Source: Rhizobium sp. AC27/96
GTDB lineage: Bacteria > Pseudomonadota > Alphaproteobacteria > Rhizobiales > Rhizobiaceae
DNA: 64,000 bases
Direction: 5' to 3'
Assembly: GCF_001692325.1 (NCBI RefSeq)
Contig: NZ_LXKN01000073.1
Coordinates: 185,683-249,682, forward strand
Shown here in pieces: positions 53,480 to 62,083 of the stretch (its first letter is position 1; each line of letters opens with the position of its first letter). Position numbers and translations under genes: made by a program. The notes beneath the pieces were generated by a model, which worked only from the letters and a program-made list of their open reading frames with translations, made no database searches and was not told where the DNA came from.

Positions 53480-53508
53480 ATGGCGCCCCGCGCGGGGCGC
53501 CATTTTTT
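53480..53508 (+). terminator. Rho-independent terminator after pit
   Basis: ATGGCGCCCCG and CGGGGCGCCAT form a perfect 11-bp stem (53480-53502) followed by T6. It lies 54 nt past the pit stop. Confidence 0.88.
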
Positions 53509-53636
53509 GTACATCACGGCCAGATGCTGGCCCTCACCGCACACGACGGCGCGCAGGCCTACCCCAGTAAATGTTTCCGCACAGCCGTTGCGGCGGTTGC
53601 GTCATTCAACCGCTGCAATGGTTTTCCGAAAAGGCT

Positions 53637-53743
53637 CTGGAGCATTTCCGCTTTTCTTCGAATCGCGAAAACGCTCTATCTTTTTTGTTTCTTGACGCAT
53701 TCCGGACGGAAAACCGCTACGCACTTTTCCTGGAAGTGCTCTA
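53637..53743. repeat. Dispersed repeat with imperfect inverted ends, copy 2
   Basis: The stretch starts CTGGAGCATTTCC and ends GGAAGTGCTCTAG, so the ends are imperfect inverted repeats; the inside is AT-rich (TATCTTTTTTGTTTCTTGA). Its right 40 nt match 10081-10120 with three mismatches. It lies in the 315-nt gap between pit and the MucR-like gene, and its end supplies the TAG stop of the MucR-like gene. No transposase is present. Confidence 0.68.
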
Positions 53744-54190
53744 GCGAGCGATTTCTCTCCTGCTGCCATTGGCGCCCAGGCCGGACAGCTTTGCCAGTTC
53801 GGAGCGCCGGTTTGCATAATTCTGCGCGACCATCGGATAGTTGGGAGCCAATCCCCATTTCTGTCGATATTCCTCTGGCGTCAGCCCGTAATGCACACGC
53901 AGATGACGCTTCAGCGTTTTGAAGCGTTTGCCGTCTTCCAGGCAGACGATGTAATCGCTCGTCACTGATTTCTTCAAATCCACCGCCGGCACAAGATTGG
54001 CCCGTTCGACGGCTGGTGCCGGTGCATCCAACGCATGCAACGCGTCGTGCACGTCCTTGATCAACCTGGGAAGGCTGACAACCGGAATCGCGTTGTGACT
54101 AACATAGGCCGAAACGATTTTCACACAACCATCGAACAATGAATGCATCTGCGGGGGCGTGGGTTTTTGTCTCTCGCTGAAAGAATCCAT
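53741..54190 (-). CDS. MucR/Ros-family transcriptional regulator
   Basis: This is a zinc-finger-like regulator of the rhizobial MucR/Ros class, 149 residues from ATG 54190. The helix-rich N-terminus has FDGCVKIVSAYVSHNAIPVVSLPRLI, and the DNA-binding domain is YIVCLEDGKRFKTLKRHLRVHYGLTPEEYRQKWGL near 85-120. The second Cys of the classic C-x2-C pair is Asp here (CLED), as in several MucR homologues that do without zinc or bind it differently. The frame extends to ATG 54364, overlapping the stop of the upstream gene; the shorter form fits the family. Confidence 0.86.
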   Translation of the reverse strand: MDSFSERQKPTPPQMHSLFDGCVKIVSAYVSHNAIPVVSLPRLIKDVHDALHALDAPAPAVERANLVPAVDLKKSVTSDYIVCLEDGKRFKTLKRHLRVHYGLTPEEYRQKWGLAPNYPMVAQNYANRRSELAKLSGLGANGSRREIAR

Positions 54191-54360
54191 GATCTTTTCC
54201 CGGATCTCGTAGGGTTCCTCGTGCGCCGCCCCGCCCGATCGTATCAAGCGCGACGCCCATTGCCGGACGTCCCGCCGTTTCAAGTGGCGCCATTTTACTG
54301 GCGCCTGATCCCCGGCACAGTTGCCGAGGTAGAATGCGTTCGCACAAGGTGCGTCCGCGA

Positions 54361-54951
54361 TCATAGCCGGTAGCCTCTCGCCTCTAGCCCTGCATCCGCC
54401 GCAGCTTGCGGCTGCTCGCTGTCAGGGTTCGCAAAATAACCTGCCAGCCTGTTACAGAGGACGACGAGAGGCATACCGAGCATGAATGCCGTATGTGTCG
54501 GATCTCCTTCGCAATGATGAAGCGTTTGAAGAATAAGCTTGCGCTCGATATCCTCGATGGTCTGACCAACAAGGATATCGACGGCCGCATCGACCGTTTG
54601 CGGCCTCGGATAATCACCACAAAGGTGGAGGGCGATCTCTTCGATCAATCGCTCCTCGCTCGCCGTGGCTATGACGATTTCCGTGGCGCAATCGCCAAAT
54701 TCGCAGAAGACATAAAGCCCGCTTTCGGCGTCGATCGTCACGCGTCCCGCGACCTCGGCCGATTGATAGCGAATGAGAATATGCGGCGAAGCATCACCGC
54801 CAAATACCACGGAAAGCGTCCGGTCTGCCGAATGGAGCCTGTCTCGAAGCCGGCCCGTGAGACCACCCAACAGTGCCTTTGCCTTCAGATTGCCTATCTC
54901 CCGGACAACCGAGCCCTGATAATCCGAACCGGGGAGCAACTTTCTCATCAT
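54361..54951 (-). CDS. Putative regulator with C-terminal Fis-type helix-turn-helix
   Basis: This is a 196-residue protein I cannot name. Residues about 60-110 form a beta-rich region (SVVFGGDASPHILIRYQSAEVAGRVTI). The C-terminus, TIEDIERKLILQTLHHCEGDPTHTAFMLGMPLVVLCNRLAGYF near 130-175, matches the shape of the HTH_8/Fis domain of NtrC-type regulators (normally ER-LI-TL-GN-T-AA-LGIS-TL-NRL). It lies between the EAL and MucR-like genes on the same strand. No AAA domain or receiver is present. DNA binding is inferred. Confidence 0.62.
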   Translation of the reverse strand: MMRKLLPGSDYQGSVVREIGNLKAKALLGGLTGRLRDRLHSADRTLSVVFGGDASPHILIRYQSAEVAGRVTIDAESGLYVFCEFGDCATEIVIATASEERLIEEIALHLCGDYPRPQTVDAAVDILVGQTIEDIERKLILQTLHHCEGDPTHTAFMLGMPLVVLCNRLAGYFANPDSEQPQAAADAGLEARGYRL

Positions 54952-55054
54952 GGCGACACCGACGCGGGCAGCACCGAACGATCGGCACCGGCCTTCCTCA
55001 TATCAACCATCGGGGTTGCGACCTTATGGGATCGCGAGACAATGGCGCGAACGC

Positions 55055-55843
55055 TCATCCCACCCCCCTCAGTCCGCCCTTGCCGTTCCGCCGGCACAGC
55101 TGCGGCAGCGACACCGGCCGGGACAAAAGGAAACCCTGGACGTGGGTCGCACCAGCCGCGCGAGCCGCTTCGAGTTGGGCTTCCGTCTCGATGCCTTCAA
55201 CGACGACAAAGGGTGCAAAGCAGGCGGCAAAGCCGACGAGATGCGAAAGGCTGTCGCGCCCATCGCGGCCGCGCCTGTTATCCCTAAGAAAAGCCGCGTC
55301 GATCTTGACGATATCGCTGGTGATTTGCAGCAGCGAGGCCGGCGTCGCAAAGCCAGAGCCGAAATCGTCGATGGCGATACGGCAGCCAAGCGAGCGGATC
55401 ATCTTTACCCGCTCGATGGCGGTGCCAACCAGAGGATATGTTTCGGTGACCTCCACGATAAGGCGCGAGGAAAGCTCCGGTTGATGAGTGATTCGGCCGA
55501 AAATATCGGCGAATCGATCCGGATGGGACAGGCTGGCGACGGACAGGTTGCAGCCGAGGACTAGCGTTTCGTCGGCAGCAAGCGCCGACAAGACCATATC
55601 GAGAATACGCAGATCGAGCGCGAACCAGTGATCCTGCCGCTCAAGCAGCGACACAAAGGTACCCGCTCCATGCACGGTCCCGTCCGATTCCGTCACCCGC
55701 GCCAGGCTTTCGGCATAGAGTACCTGTTCGGCATTCACCGCGTCGTGAACCCACTGAGCGGCAAAGCCCAGGCCGCCCTCGGCGATAGCCTTTAGAATCA
55801 GGGCCTTATGGCCTTCCTCATTGCGATGAGCATTACCGTTCAT
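55055..55843 (-). CDS. Stand-alone EAL-domain protein
   Basis: This is a cyclic di-GMP phosphodiesterase-like domain, 262 residues from ATG 55843 (GGGAGG upstream). The first motif, normally EALLR, reads YAESLARV (Glu kept, Ala to Ser). Later motifs are intact: CNLSVASL, LIVEVTET, IAIDDFGSGFA, VKIDAAFL and VVVEGIETEAQ. It is likely active or at least able to bind the nucleotide. No sensor domain, so it acts in the cytoplasm. A frame upstream to 55978 lacks a good start. Confidence 0.85.
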   Translation of the reverse strand: MNGNAHRNEEGHKALILKAIAEGGLGFAAQWVHDAVNAEQVLYAESLARVTESDGTVHGAGTFVSLLERQDHWFALDLRILDMVLSALAADETLVLGCNLSVASLSHPDRFADIFGRITHQPELSSRLIVEVTETYPLVGTAIERVKMIRSLGCRIAIDDFGSGFATPASLLQITSDIVKIDAAFLRDNRRGRDGRDSLSHLVGFAACFAPFVVVEGIETEAQLEAARAAGATHVQGFLLSRPVSLPQLCRRNGKGGLRGVG

Positions 55844-56082
55844 CGAACCTCCCTTCGTCGGGAGAGGGATCACAGGCGAAGTTTTGGAAAAAAGCAGCGG
55901 CAATTGAAAGCGGCGCAATCCGCTTCGAAACATGAGATTTCTGGCGCTGTAAATCCGCGTCTTCCATCTTCCAGACACCCTTAAACCTCATATCATCGAG
56001 GTCCTCTGCACCGAGCCGGAAATATTACACCAAAGACCAAAGTCTATTCGGCGCCGCCACACCGATGGTGCTTTTTATCTAT

Positions 56083-56102
56083 TGCTAATACACTAATTAG
56101 CA
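56083..56102. promoter_or_regulatory. Perfect inverted repeat upstream of the EAL gene
   Basis: TGCTAATACACTAATTAGCA is a 7-bp inverted repeat with a 6-nt spacer, inside an AT-rich part of the 346-nt gap 55844-56189. The gap holds no gene I can support and must contain the EAL gene promoter. The repeat could be an operator, perhaps for the local MucR-like or Fis-type protein, but no binding evidence exists. Confidence 0.45.
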
Positions 56103-56189
56103 TCTCACTGCAAAAGTCAATCTCTACGCGTTTTTTGTTATATCTAATTCAACTAAAACATTAACAAGTCTCATCCGTCATTACCGACT

Positions 56190-57026
56190 TCACTCATGAG
56201 GCCACCATCTGTTCTGCCGCGCTGCTTGAAGGGCCAAATCCAGGGACGGCAATTCGGCGTGCCACAGCTTTTCCCATTCGAGGCTCATGACGCCGGCATA
56301 ACCATCCGCAGCAAGTGCGCGACGCAGCGCGGCCATGGGAAACTCACCGCTACCAGGCAATACATAGCTGTAGGGCAGCTTCGGCCCCGGCTTCGAGATG
56401 CTGTCCTTCACATGAAGATGCCGGGTGTTGTTTCGAACCAGCTTCCAGGTCTCCAGGAGATCGTGGCCGCCCTTGCGCCAGGTGTGATGCGTGTCCCAGA
56501 GCAATGCACAGTCAGGTGCAGCCTCCAGGAAACGCGCGATGGGATCGAGCCTCACGAGGCAATCATGCGTTTCGACGACCATCTCGGCGACGAATCCTTC
56601 TCGCCTGGCCGTTTCACGCCACCATTGCAGCGTCTCCAGCGCCTCGGCCAGCTCTCCGGCATCGCCACTCTCGCCGCCGTCAAAAACCCGCAGAGACTTG
56701 ACGCCGGCGGCTTCCGCCCAGGGGAGATAGCGCAAAAACTCTTCCTTGGCCTGAGATGTCGCGCCGACAATGCGCAGCGAAGTATTGAAGGCGCAAACCT
56801 TTACCGGCGACGCTGCCAGCGCCCGGGCGAGACCAGCCGGCGAAGCGAACCTCTCGGTGAAATAACTGACCAGATCGATCGTACCGCCAAGGGCGCGAAT
56901 TTCGATAGCGTCGAGCCCGTGGCGCGCTGCCAGGGCGAGAGCCTCATCCAATTCGAGGTCCGCGCATCCCAGCGTGGAAAATGCCAGCTTTATCCGCGGC
57001 ACGCTATTATCAACGGCAACCACCAC
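56190..57026 (-). CDS. Sugar phosphate isomerase/epimerase-like TIM-barrel protein
   Basis: This protein of the AP-endonuclease 2/xylose isomerase-like TIM-barrel family has 278 residues. It starts KLAFSTLGCADLELDEALALAARHGLDAIEIRALGG. Metal-site segments are EMVVETHDCLV, LLWDTHHTWRKGG and RHLHVKDSIS, ending MSLEWEKLWHAELP. Two GTG starts, 57026 and 57023, are possible; GGAGGA is 4 or 7 nt upstream. Substrate unknown. It precedes, on the same strand, nothing but the EAL gene, and lies next to the adenine deaminase-like gene. Confidence 0.8.
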   Translation of the reverse strand: MVVAVDNSVPRIKLAFSTLGCADLELDEALALAARHGLDAIEIRALGGTIDLVSYFTERFASPAGLARALAASPVKVCAFNTSLRIVGATSQAKEEFLRYLPWAEAAGVKSLRVFDGGESGDAGELAEALETLQWWRETARREGFVAEMVVETHDCLVRLDPIARFLEAAPDCALLWDTHHTWRKGGHDLLETWKLVRNNTRHLHVKDSISKPGPKLPYSYVLPGSGEFPMAALRRALAADGYAGVMSLEWEKLWHAELPSLDLALQAARQNRWWPHE

Positions 57027-57230
57027 ACATTCCTCCGCTGGATTTTCCGATGTCGATCAAGCGCGGCTGGGCAGCGTGTACCCGCACCAGCTGCGCGACA
57101 TAAGTAACCAAACGGATAATTACGAAGCAACACCCGGCCGTCAAGGGCCGGCACCCTTTAACCGGTGGTCGCGACTGAGCTTCATCGCAGGATCAGTGCA
57201 GGATATCCCAAAAAGGCCTAGAGCCATCCC

Positions 57231-59108
57231 TCACCAGACGATGGGATGCGTCTCTCCGGTCGCAACATTGACGAAGCCCTCCGGAGCCCGTTCCGAGGGA
57301 GCCACGAGAACCCAGCGCCAGGGTGCGCAGGTGAGCGTCGCGAAGGAGAGGCGCTCGGGAAAGCCCGGCCACCAGCGCGGCGAAAATGTCGGCTCATACA
57401 TCCAGTCGATATCGGCGCCGGCCTCGTAAAGCAGCTGCATCTCGGCATCCAACTCTTGCGCCGATCGTGCCGTCATCAGGCCGCCGACTTCGTAGCGGAC
57501 GCGGGCGACGACCTTGCCGCCCGATACCAGCACCCAGCCGCCCTGCTGTTCGTTGAGCGCATTGGCGACCGTCGCCATGGCTTCATCCGAGGAGCCTACG
57601 ACCCAGATATTGTGCTTGTCATGGCCGAGCGTTGCGCCAAGTGCTGTATCCGGCGTGCGGGGTCCGGTACCCAACCAGAACATCCTGGCGACCTTGGCCT
57701 CGCCGGAAAAGCGGTCGACGATTGCGAACTTGGTGACATTGCGATCCGGATCGCGCTGCACAGCACCGCCGCTAACCGGCAGATCCATGGTGATGAAATC
57801 ATCGGCCCAGTGGAATGGCCGCAGCAGCGCCGCCTTCGCCGTCGCCGCGTCCGAGGGCGCAGCGATACGGAAATCCTCCGATGTGACGACCCGGTCGATC
57901 CGGACGGTCTTCGTTGCCCAATCCGGCCAGTCGATCTCGGGCCGGACACCGACGAAGGACTTGCCTTCTGAAGCCGGCCTGCCATCGGCCCAGACCTTGG
58001 CGATCGACAGCGTCGCAACATCGTCCAGAAGCACGATATCGGCGAAGCGGCCGGGCGCGATCGAGCCAACCCAGGGCGTGAGCCGCATATGCCGCGCCGG
58101 ATTGACCGTCACACATTGAATGGCGATCTCGGGCGCCAATCCGTTTTCAATTGCAAGCCGGACATTGTGGTCGGTTGCGCCAATTTTCAACGTATCGGAA
58201 GCGCTGCGATCGTCCGTGACAAAAGCGATCTGCGACCAGTCGGACAGTCCTTTTTCGATCAGCCCCTGGATGACCTCAGGCAGGGAATGCGGCCGAAGCT
58301 CAATGAACAGCCCGTGCGTCAGCTTTTCCCAGATTTCATCGAGGAACCAGCCCTCATGATCGGAAGCGAGGCCCGCGCCGGCAAAGGCGTTGATGGATGC
58401 GAGGTCGCGCAAGCCGGCCCCGTGCCCCTCGACAACGCCACGCTGCTCGAAGGTGGCGCGGATCATGCCCCAGAGGCGATCATAGGCGGGATTGTCCGGA
58501 TTGCTGACCGAGGGCCAGTCCATCACCTCGTCGAGACCGGCAACCATCAGGCTTTCGCCGAGAAAGGCCTTTTGCTCGTCATAGCCGAAGTGGCCGCCAC
58601 CCCATTCATAGGCGGTCGGCGGCACGGCCGAGCCCGGCAGAGGGAAGATCTTCATCGGCGAGCCGCGGCGGCGTGCTTCCAGCCAGAATTCGAGATTGCG
58701 GGCGCCGTTGACATTGGAAAACTCGTGGCTCGCCTCGCAGACCCAGGTGACGCCGTGCGGCATGACCAAGGCTGCCTCCCATTCCGGCGTCAGGTGCGAA
58801 CTTTCGATGTGCTTGTGCGCTTCACCAAAACCGGGGACGGCTGCAAGATGCGGCTCGTGAATGCGCTCGCCAACCTCGCCCTGGTAGCTGCCGGCCGGAC
58901 CGACATAGGCGACGCGCCTGCCCTTGATGACGATCTCCTGATCCTGAAGCCAGGTACGGCTATGCACATCGAGCAATCGGCCGACGCGCAGCAACCGGTC
59001 GGCCGGGCGGCGACCGAGGGCGGTCAGCGTCAGATCCTGGCGGATCAGCACCTCGTCTGCTGCGTTGACGAGCAGATCGTCGGGGAGATTTGTCGTTGGA
59101 GATGTCAT
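57231..59108 (-). CDS. Adenine deaminase-family amidohydrolase (second, divergent)
   Basis: This amidohydrolase has 625 residues from ATG 59108. Motifs are GFGEAHKHIESSHLTPEWEAA near 95-105 (His-Lys-His instead of His-Met-His), VTWVCEASHEFSNVNG, VEGHGAGLRDL, LASDHEGWF and FVTDDRSASDT; the C-terminal domain has TLGHDKHNIWVVGSSDEAM. The same plan as Ade at 34348 but clearly divergent, so the substrate may be another aminopurine or a related base. Divergent from the ABC importer that follows on the plus strand. An upstream frame to 59198 is unlikely. Confidence 0.85.
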   Translation of the reverse strand: MTSPTTNLPDDLLVNAADEVLIRQDLTLTALGRRPADRLLRVGRLLDVHSRTWLQDQEIVIKGRRVAYVGPAGSYQGEVGERIHEPHLAAVPGFGEAHKHIESSHLTPEWEAALVMPHGVTWVCEASHEFSNVNGARNLEFWLEARRRGSPMKIFPLPGSAVPPTAYEWGGGHFGYDEQKAFLGESLMVAGLDEVMDWPSVSNPDNPAYDRLWGMIRATFEQRGVVEGHGAGLRDLASINAFAGAGLASDHEGWFLDEIWEKLTHGLFIELRPHSLPEVIQGLIEKGLSDWSQIAFVTDDRSASDTLKIGATDHNVRLAIENGLAPEIAIQCVTVNPARHMRLTPWVGSIAPGRFADIVLLDDVATLSIAKVWADGRPASEGKSFVGVRPEIDWPDWATKTVRIDRVVTSEDFRIAAPSDAATAKAALLRPFHWADDFITMDLPVSGGAVQRDPDRNVTKFAIVDRFSGEAKVARMFWLGTGPRTPDTALGATLGHDKHNIWVVGSSDEAMATVANALNEQQGGWVLVSGGKVVARVRYEVGGLMTARSAQELDAEMQLLYEAGADIDWMYEPTFSPRWWPGFPERLSFATLTCAPWRWVLVAPSERAPEGFVNVATGETHPIVW

Positions 59109-59377
59109 GAGAAAGATGCCTGCGGGAAATTCGATCGGCCGAGGGTAAAGATGGTGGTCCGCCGTGTAAAGCGACTTAGCGCGGACGCGGGAAACCAAAC
59201 TATCTCAATGGGTTGCATTTCCGGCCACGATGCGCGCCGGAATATGTGGATTGCCGCAGTCGAGACCGAAAAACTCACCCCTGCCCAATTGTTGGGCTTG
59301 TAAAGCGGGTGCTCGAAAAATAGTATCCTGCAAGCTTGAAGCATATGGCTGATTTTATTGACCAAAGGATTTCGATC

Positions 59378-60415
59378 ATGAAGGGCCTCTCTTTCGTCCA
59401 TGTCGCGGGCCTCGCCATTCTTGCAGCGACCGCCACTTTGCCGGCCTTCGCCCAGGCAAAGACCCTCACAGTTTCATGGTGGGGCTACAATGGCGAGAAG
59501 ATGCAGGCCAATATCATCGAACCGTTCAAGAAGATCTGCGGCTGCGACGTCGTCTTCGAAACCGGCAACAATGCCGACCGGCTCAACAAGCTGAAGCTGC
59601 GCGGGGGTAAGGGTGTCGACGTCATCTACCTCACCGACAGCTACTCGCAGGCCGGCATCCAGCAGGGCCTCTTTCAGGAGATCGACCGCAGCAAGATCCC
59701 GAACATTGCCGATCTCTACGACATCGCCAAGGCGCCGCAGGGCAATTACGGCCCCGCTTACACAATCGGCCGCGTGGGAATCGTCTACGATACGGCGAAG
59801 GTGAACCCGCCGATTACCTCCTGGAACGACCTCTGGCGCGAGGACCTGAAGGGGGCTGTTTCGCTTCCCGGCATCACGACTACAGGCGGACCGCTGACAG
59901 TGCTTGAAGCCGGCAAGCATGCCGGCGTCGATCCCTATACCGATGCCGACAAAACCTTCGAAGCCATCGAGACGCTGAAGCCGAGCGTGGTCAAGAACTA
60001 CGATACCGGCTCCGAGCTGGTGAACCTGATCTCGACGGGCGAGGCCAAGGTGGCGATAACGCAGGATTTTGTTCTGACATCCTTGCGCGCTGCCGTACCG
60101 ACGATGGCCTGGGCCGATCTGAAGGAGGGCGATATTGCCGTCCTCAATACAGTCAATATTCCGAAGGGCTCGGAAAACGTGGAGCTCGCGCATCAGTTCA
60201 TCAACTTCATCCTGTCGAAGGACGTGCAGCAGGCGGAAGCCGAACAGGGCGTCGATGCGCCGGTTTCCACCAAGGTGGTGCTGCCGCCGGAAAAAGCGAA
60301 GCTCTGGACTTATGGCGCCGAGATGATCGCCAAACTCAGTCGCATCGACTACGAGAAACTGATCGATGCACAGTCGGACTGGGTCGATCGCTGGAACGAA
60401 ATCTTCGGCATGTAA
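59378..60415 (+). CDS. PotD/PotF-like ABC transporter binding protein
   Basis: This is a periplasmic receptor of the spermidine/putrescine class, 345 residues from ATG 59378 (AAGGA 8 nt upstream). The signal peptide ends LPAFAQA-KT. The mature start LTVSWWGYNGEKMQANIIEPFKKICGCDVVFETGNNADRLNKL is typical; YLTDSYSQAGIQQGLF and YTIGRVGIVYDTAK follow. Two cysteines lie close together (CGC). The true ligand may not be a polyamine, given the adjoining deaminase. Confidence 0.86.
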   Translation: MKGLSFVHVAGLAILAATATLPAFAQAKTLTVSWWGYNGEKMQANIIEPFKKICGCDVVFETGNNADRLNKLKLRGGKGVDVIYLTDSYSQAGIQQGLFQEIDRSKIPNIADLYDIAKAPQGNYGPAYTIGRVGIVYDTAKVNPPITSWNDLWREDLKGAVSLPGITTTGGPLTVLEAGKHAGVDPYTDADKTFEAIETLKPSVVKNYDTGSELVNLISTGEAKVAITQDFVLTSLRAAVPTMAWADLKEGDIAVLNTVNIPKGSENVELAHQFINFILSKDVQQAEAEQGVDAPVSTKVVLPPEKAKLWTYGAEMIAKLSRIDYEKLIDAQSDWVDRWNEIFGM

Positions 60416-60461
60416 CAGGGCGTGCCGTGGCGACCCTGCGGCATCTCACGGAATTCGTCTG

Positions 60462-61286
60462 ATGAAGCATCTTGCAAAATGGGGTTTAACGGCGCCGGCG
60501 ATTATCGCCGTGGTCCTGTTCCTGCTCGTTCCGGTGATCATCACGATCGCTGCGACATTCGGCGAAGCCAAGGGTGTGTTTTCTCCCTATGTCGCCTTCT
60601 TCACCAGCGGCTTTCGCCGCACGGTGCTTTTCAGGACAATCGAGATCGCCCTGGTGACGACGGCCATCTCCCTCATGATCGGCTTTATCGCCGCCTATGT
60701 GATCGCGCAGATGCCGGGCCGCCTGAAAAGCGTGATGATCATTGCCGCCGTCTTTCCGCTGCTGACCGGCGTCGTCGTCCGCTCCTTCGCCTGGCTGATC
60801 ATTCTCGGCAAGAACGGCATTCTCAACAGCATGCTGCTTTCGGTCGGCGTCATCAGCGAGCCTCTGTCTATGCTCTACACCGAGGGCTCGGTAATCGTCG
60901 CCATGGTCTATCTTTTCGTGCCGCTGATGATCCTCACCCTTGTCGGCGTGCTTGAGGGCATACCGCAGGACCTGATCCAGGCGGCGACGTCGCTTGGTGC
61001 AACGCCGGCTGCGACCTTCCGGCAGGTGATCCTGCCGCTTGCCACGCCCGGCCTTATCGTCGGCGCCGTGCTGGTCTTTACCGGCAGCTTCACCTCATAC
61101 GCCACGCCGCAGCTGCTTGGCGGTGAAAAACAGATGATGATGGGTACCTTCCTCTACCAGCGTGCCATGGTCACCTTCGACTGGGTAGGAGCATCGACGA
61201 TCGCCGCCATCATGGTGGTCGTGACGATCGGCATTGTCGCGATCATGAGCCGCATCGCGCGGCGACTGAACCCGATGGCGGTGTAA
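60462..61286 (+). CDS. PotB-like ABC transporter permease
   Basis: This is a six-helix permease of 274 residues. Helices run from about 11-33 onward. The EAA loop reads EGIPQDLIQAATSLGATPAATFRQVILPLATPGLI near 170-200. First of two permeases behind the binding-protein gene (46-nt gap); it ends 2 nt before the next gene. Confidence 0.88.
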   Translation: MKHLAKWGLTAPAIIAVVLFLLVPVIITIAATFGEAKGVFSPYVAFFTSGFRRTVLFRTIEIALVTTAISLMIGFIAAYVIAQMPGRLKSVMIIAAVFPLLTGVVVRSFAWLIILGKNGILNSMLLSVGVISEPLSMLYTEGSVIVAMVYLFVPLMILTLVGVLEGIPQDLIQAATSLGATPAATFRQVILPLATPGLIVGAVLVFTGSFTSYATPQLLGGEKQMMMGTFLYQRAMVTFDWVGASTIAAIMVVVTIGIVAIMSRIARRLNPMAV

Positions 61287-61288
61287 TC

Positions 61289-62077
61289 ATGGCGAAATCC
61301 GTTCATCCCGCACTCATCGCTTTCACGGCTCTCATCTTCCTGTTTCTGCTGGCGCCGCTCGTCATCATCATCGGCGCGGCCTTCAGCGACACGACCTACC
61401 TCACCTTCCCGCCGCAGGGCCTGACGCTGCACTGGTTCTCGAACATCTTCGCGATCGAGGCCTTTCGCACGACGGCAATCACCAGTTTCGAACTCGCCTT
61501 CCTTGGAACCGGGCTCTCGCTGCTGCTTGGCGTTCCCGCCGCCTACGCCATCAGCCGCTACAGGGTCGAGCTGCCGAGCTGGCTTTCGACGCTCTTCGTT
61601 CTTCCGATCCTAGTTCCGGAAATCGTCTTCGGCTTCTCGCTGATGAAATCGATCACTATCGGCCTCGGGTTGCCGATCTTTCCGAGCCTGTTGATCGGCC
61701 ATGCGCTGCTGGTGCTGCCCTATTCGGTGCGCGTTGTCAGCGCCAGCCTTGCGAGCTTCGATTTCTCGATCGAAGAAGCTGCTATCAGCCTCGGCTGCCC
61801 GCCGCTGAAAACCTTCCTGACGGTGGTGCTGCCGAATATCCGCGCCGGCGTCATCGCGGCCTTCATTCTCGCCTTCATCACGTCAATCAACGATGTCTCC
61901 GTCTCGGTCTTCCTGACCGGCCCCGGTATTTCCACCCTTCCCATCCAGATCCTCGCCCATATGGAGCAGTTCTTCGACCCGACCATCGCCTCGGTCTCCG
62001 TGCTGCTGATGCTCGTGACCGTCGCCGTCATGGCGGTCGTCGAAGCCACCCTGGGCCTCACCTTCCTGACAAAGTAG
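61289..62077 (+). CDS. PotC-like ABC transporter permease
   Basis: This is the second permease, 262 residues, six helices. The EAA loop is FSIEEAAISLGCPPLKTFLTVVLPNIRAGVIAAF near 150-185. It pairs with the PotB-like partner. The C-terminus ends VEATLGLTFLTK. The ATPase gene follows after 6 nt. Confidence 0.88.
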   Translation: MAKSVHPALIAFTALIFLFLLAPLVIIIGAAFSDTTYLTFPPQGLTLHWFSNIFAIEAFRTTAITSFELAFLGTGLSLLLGVPAAYAISRYRVELPSWLSTLFVLPILVPEIVFGFSLMKSITIGLGLPIFPSLLIGHALLVLPYSVRVVSASLASFDFSIEEAAISLGCPPLKTFLTVVLPNIRAGVIAAFILAFITSINDVSVSVFLTGPGISTLPIQILAHMEQFFDPTIASVSVLLMLVTVAVMAVVEATLGLTFLTK

Positions 62078-62083
62078 CCGCCC

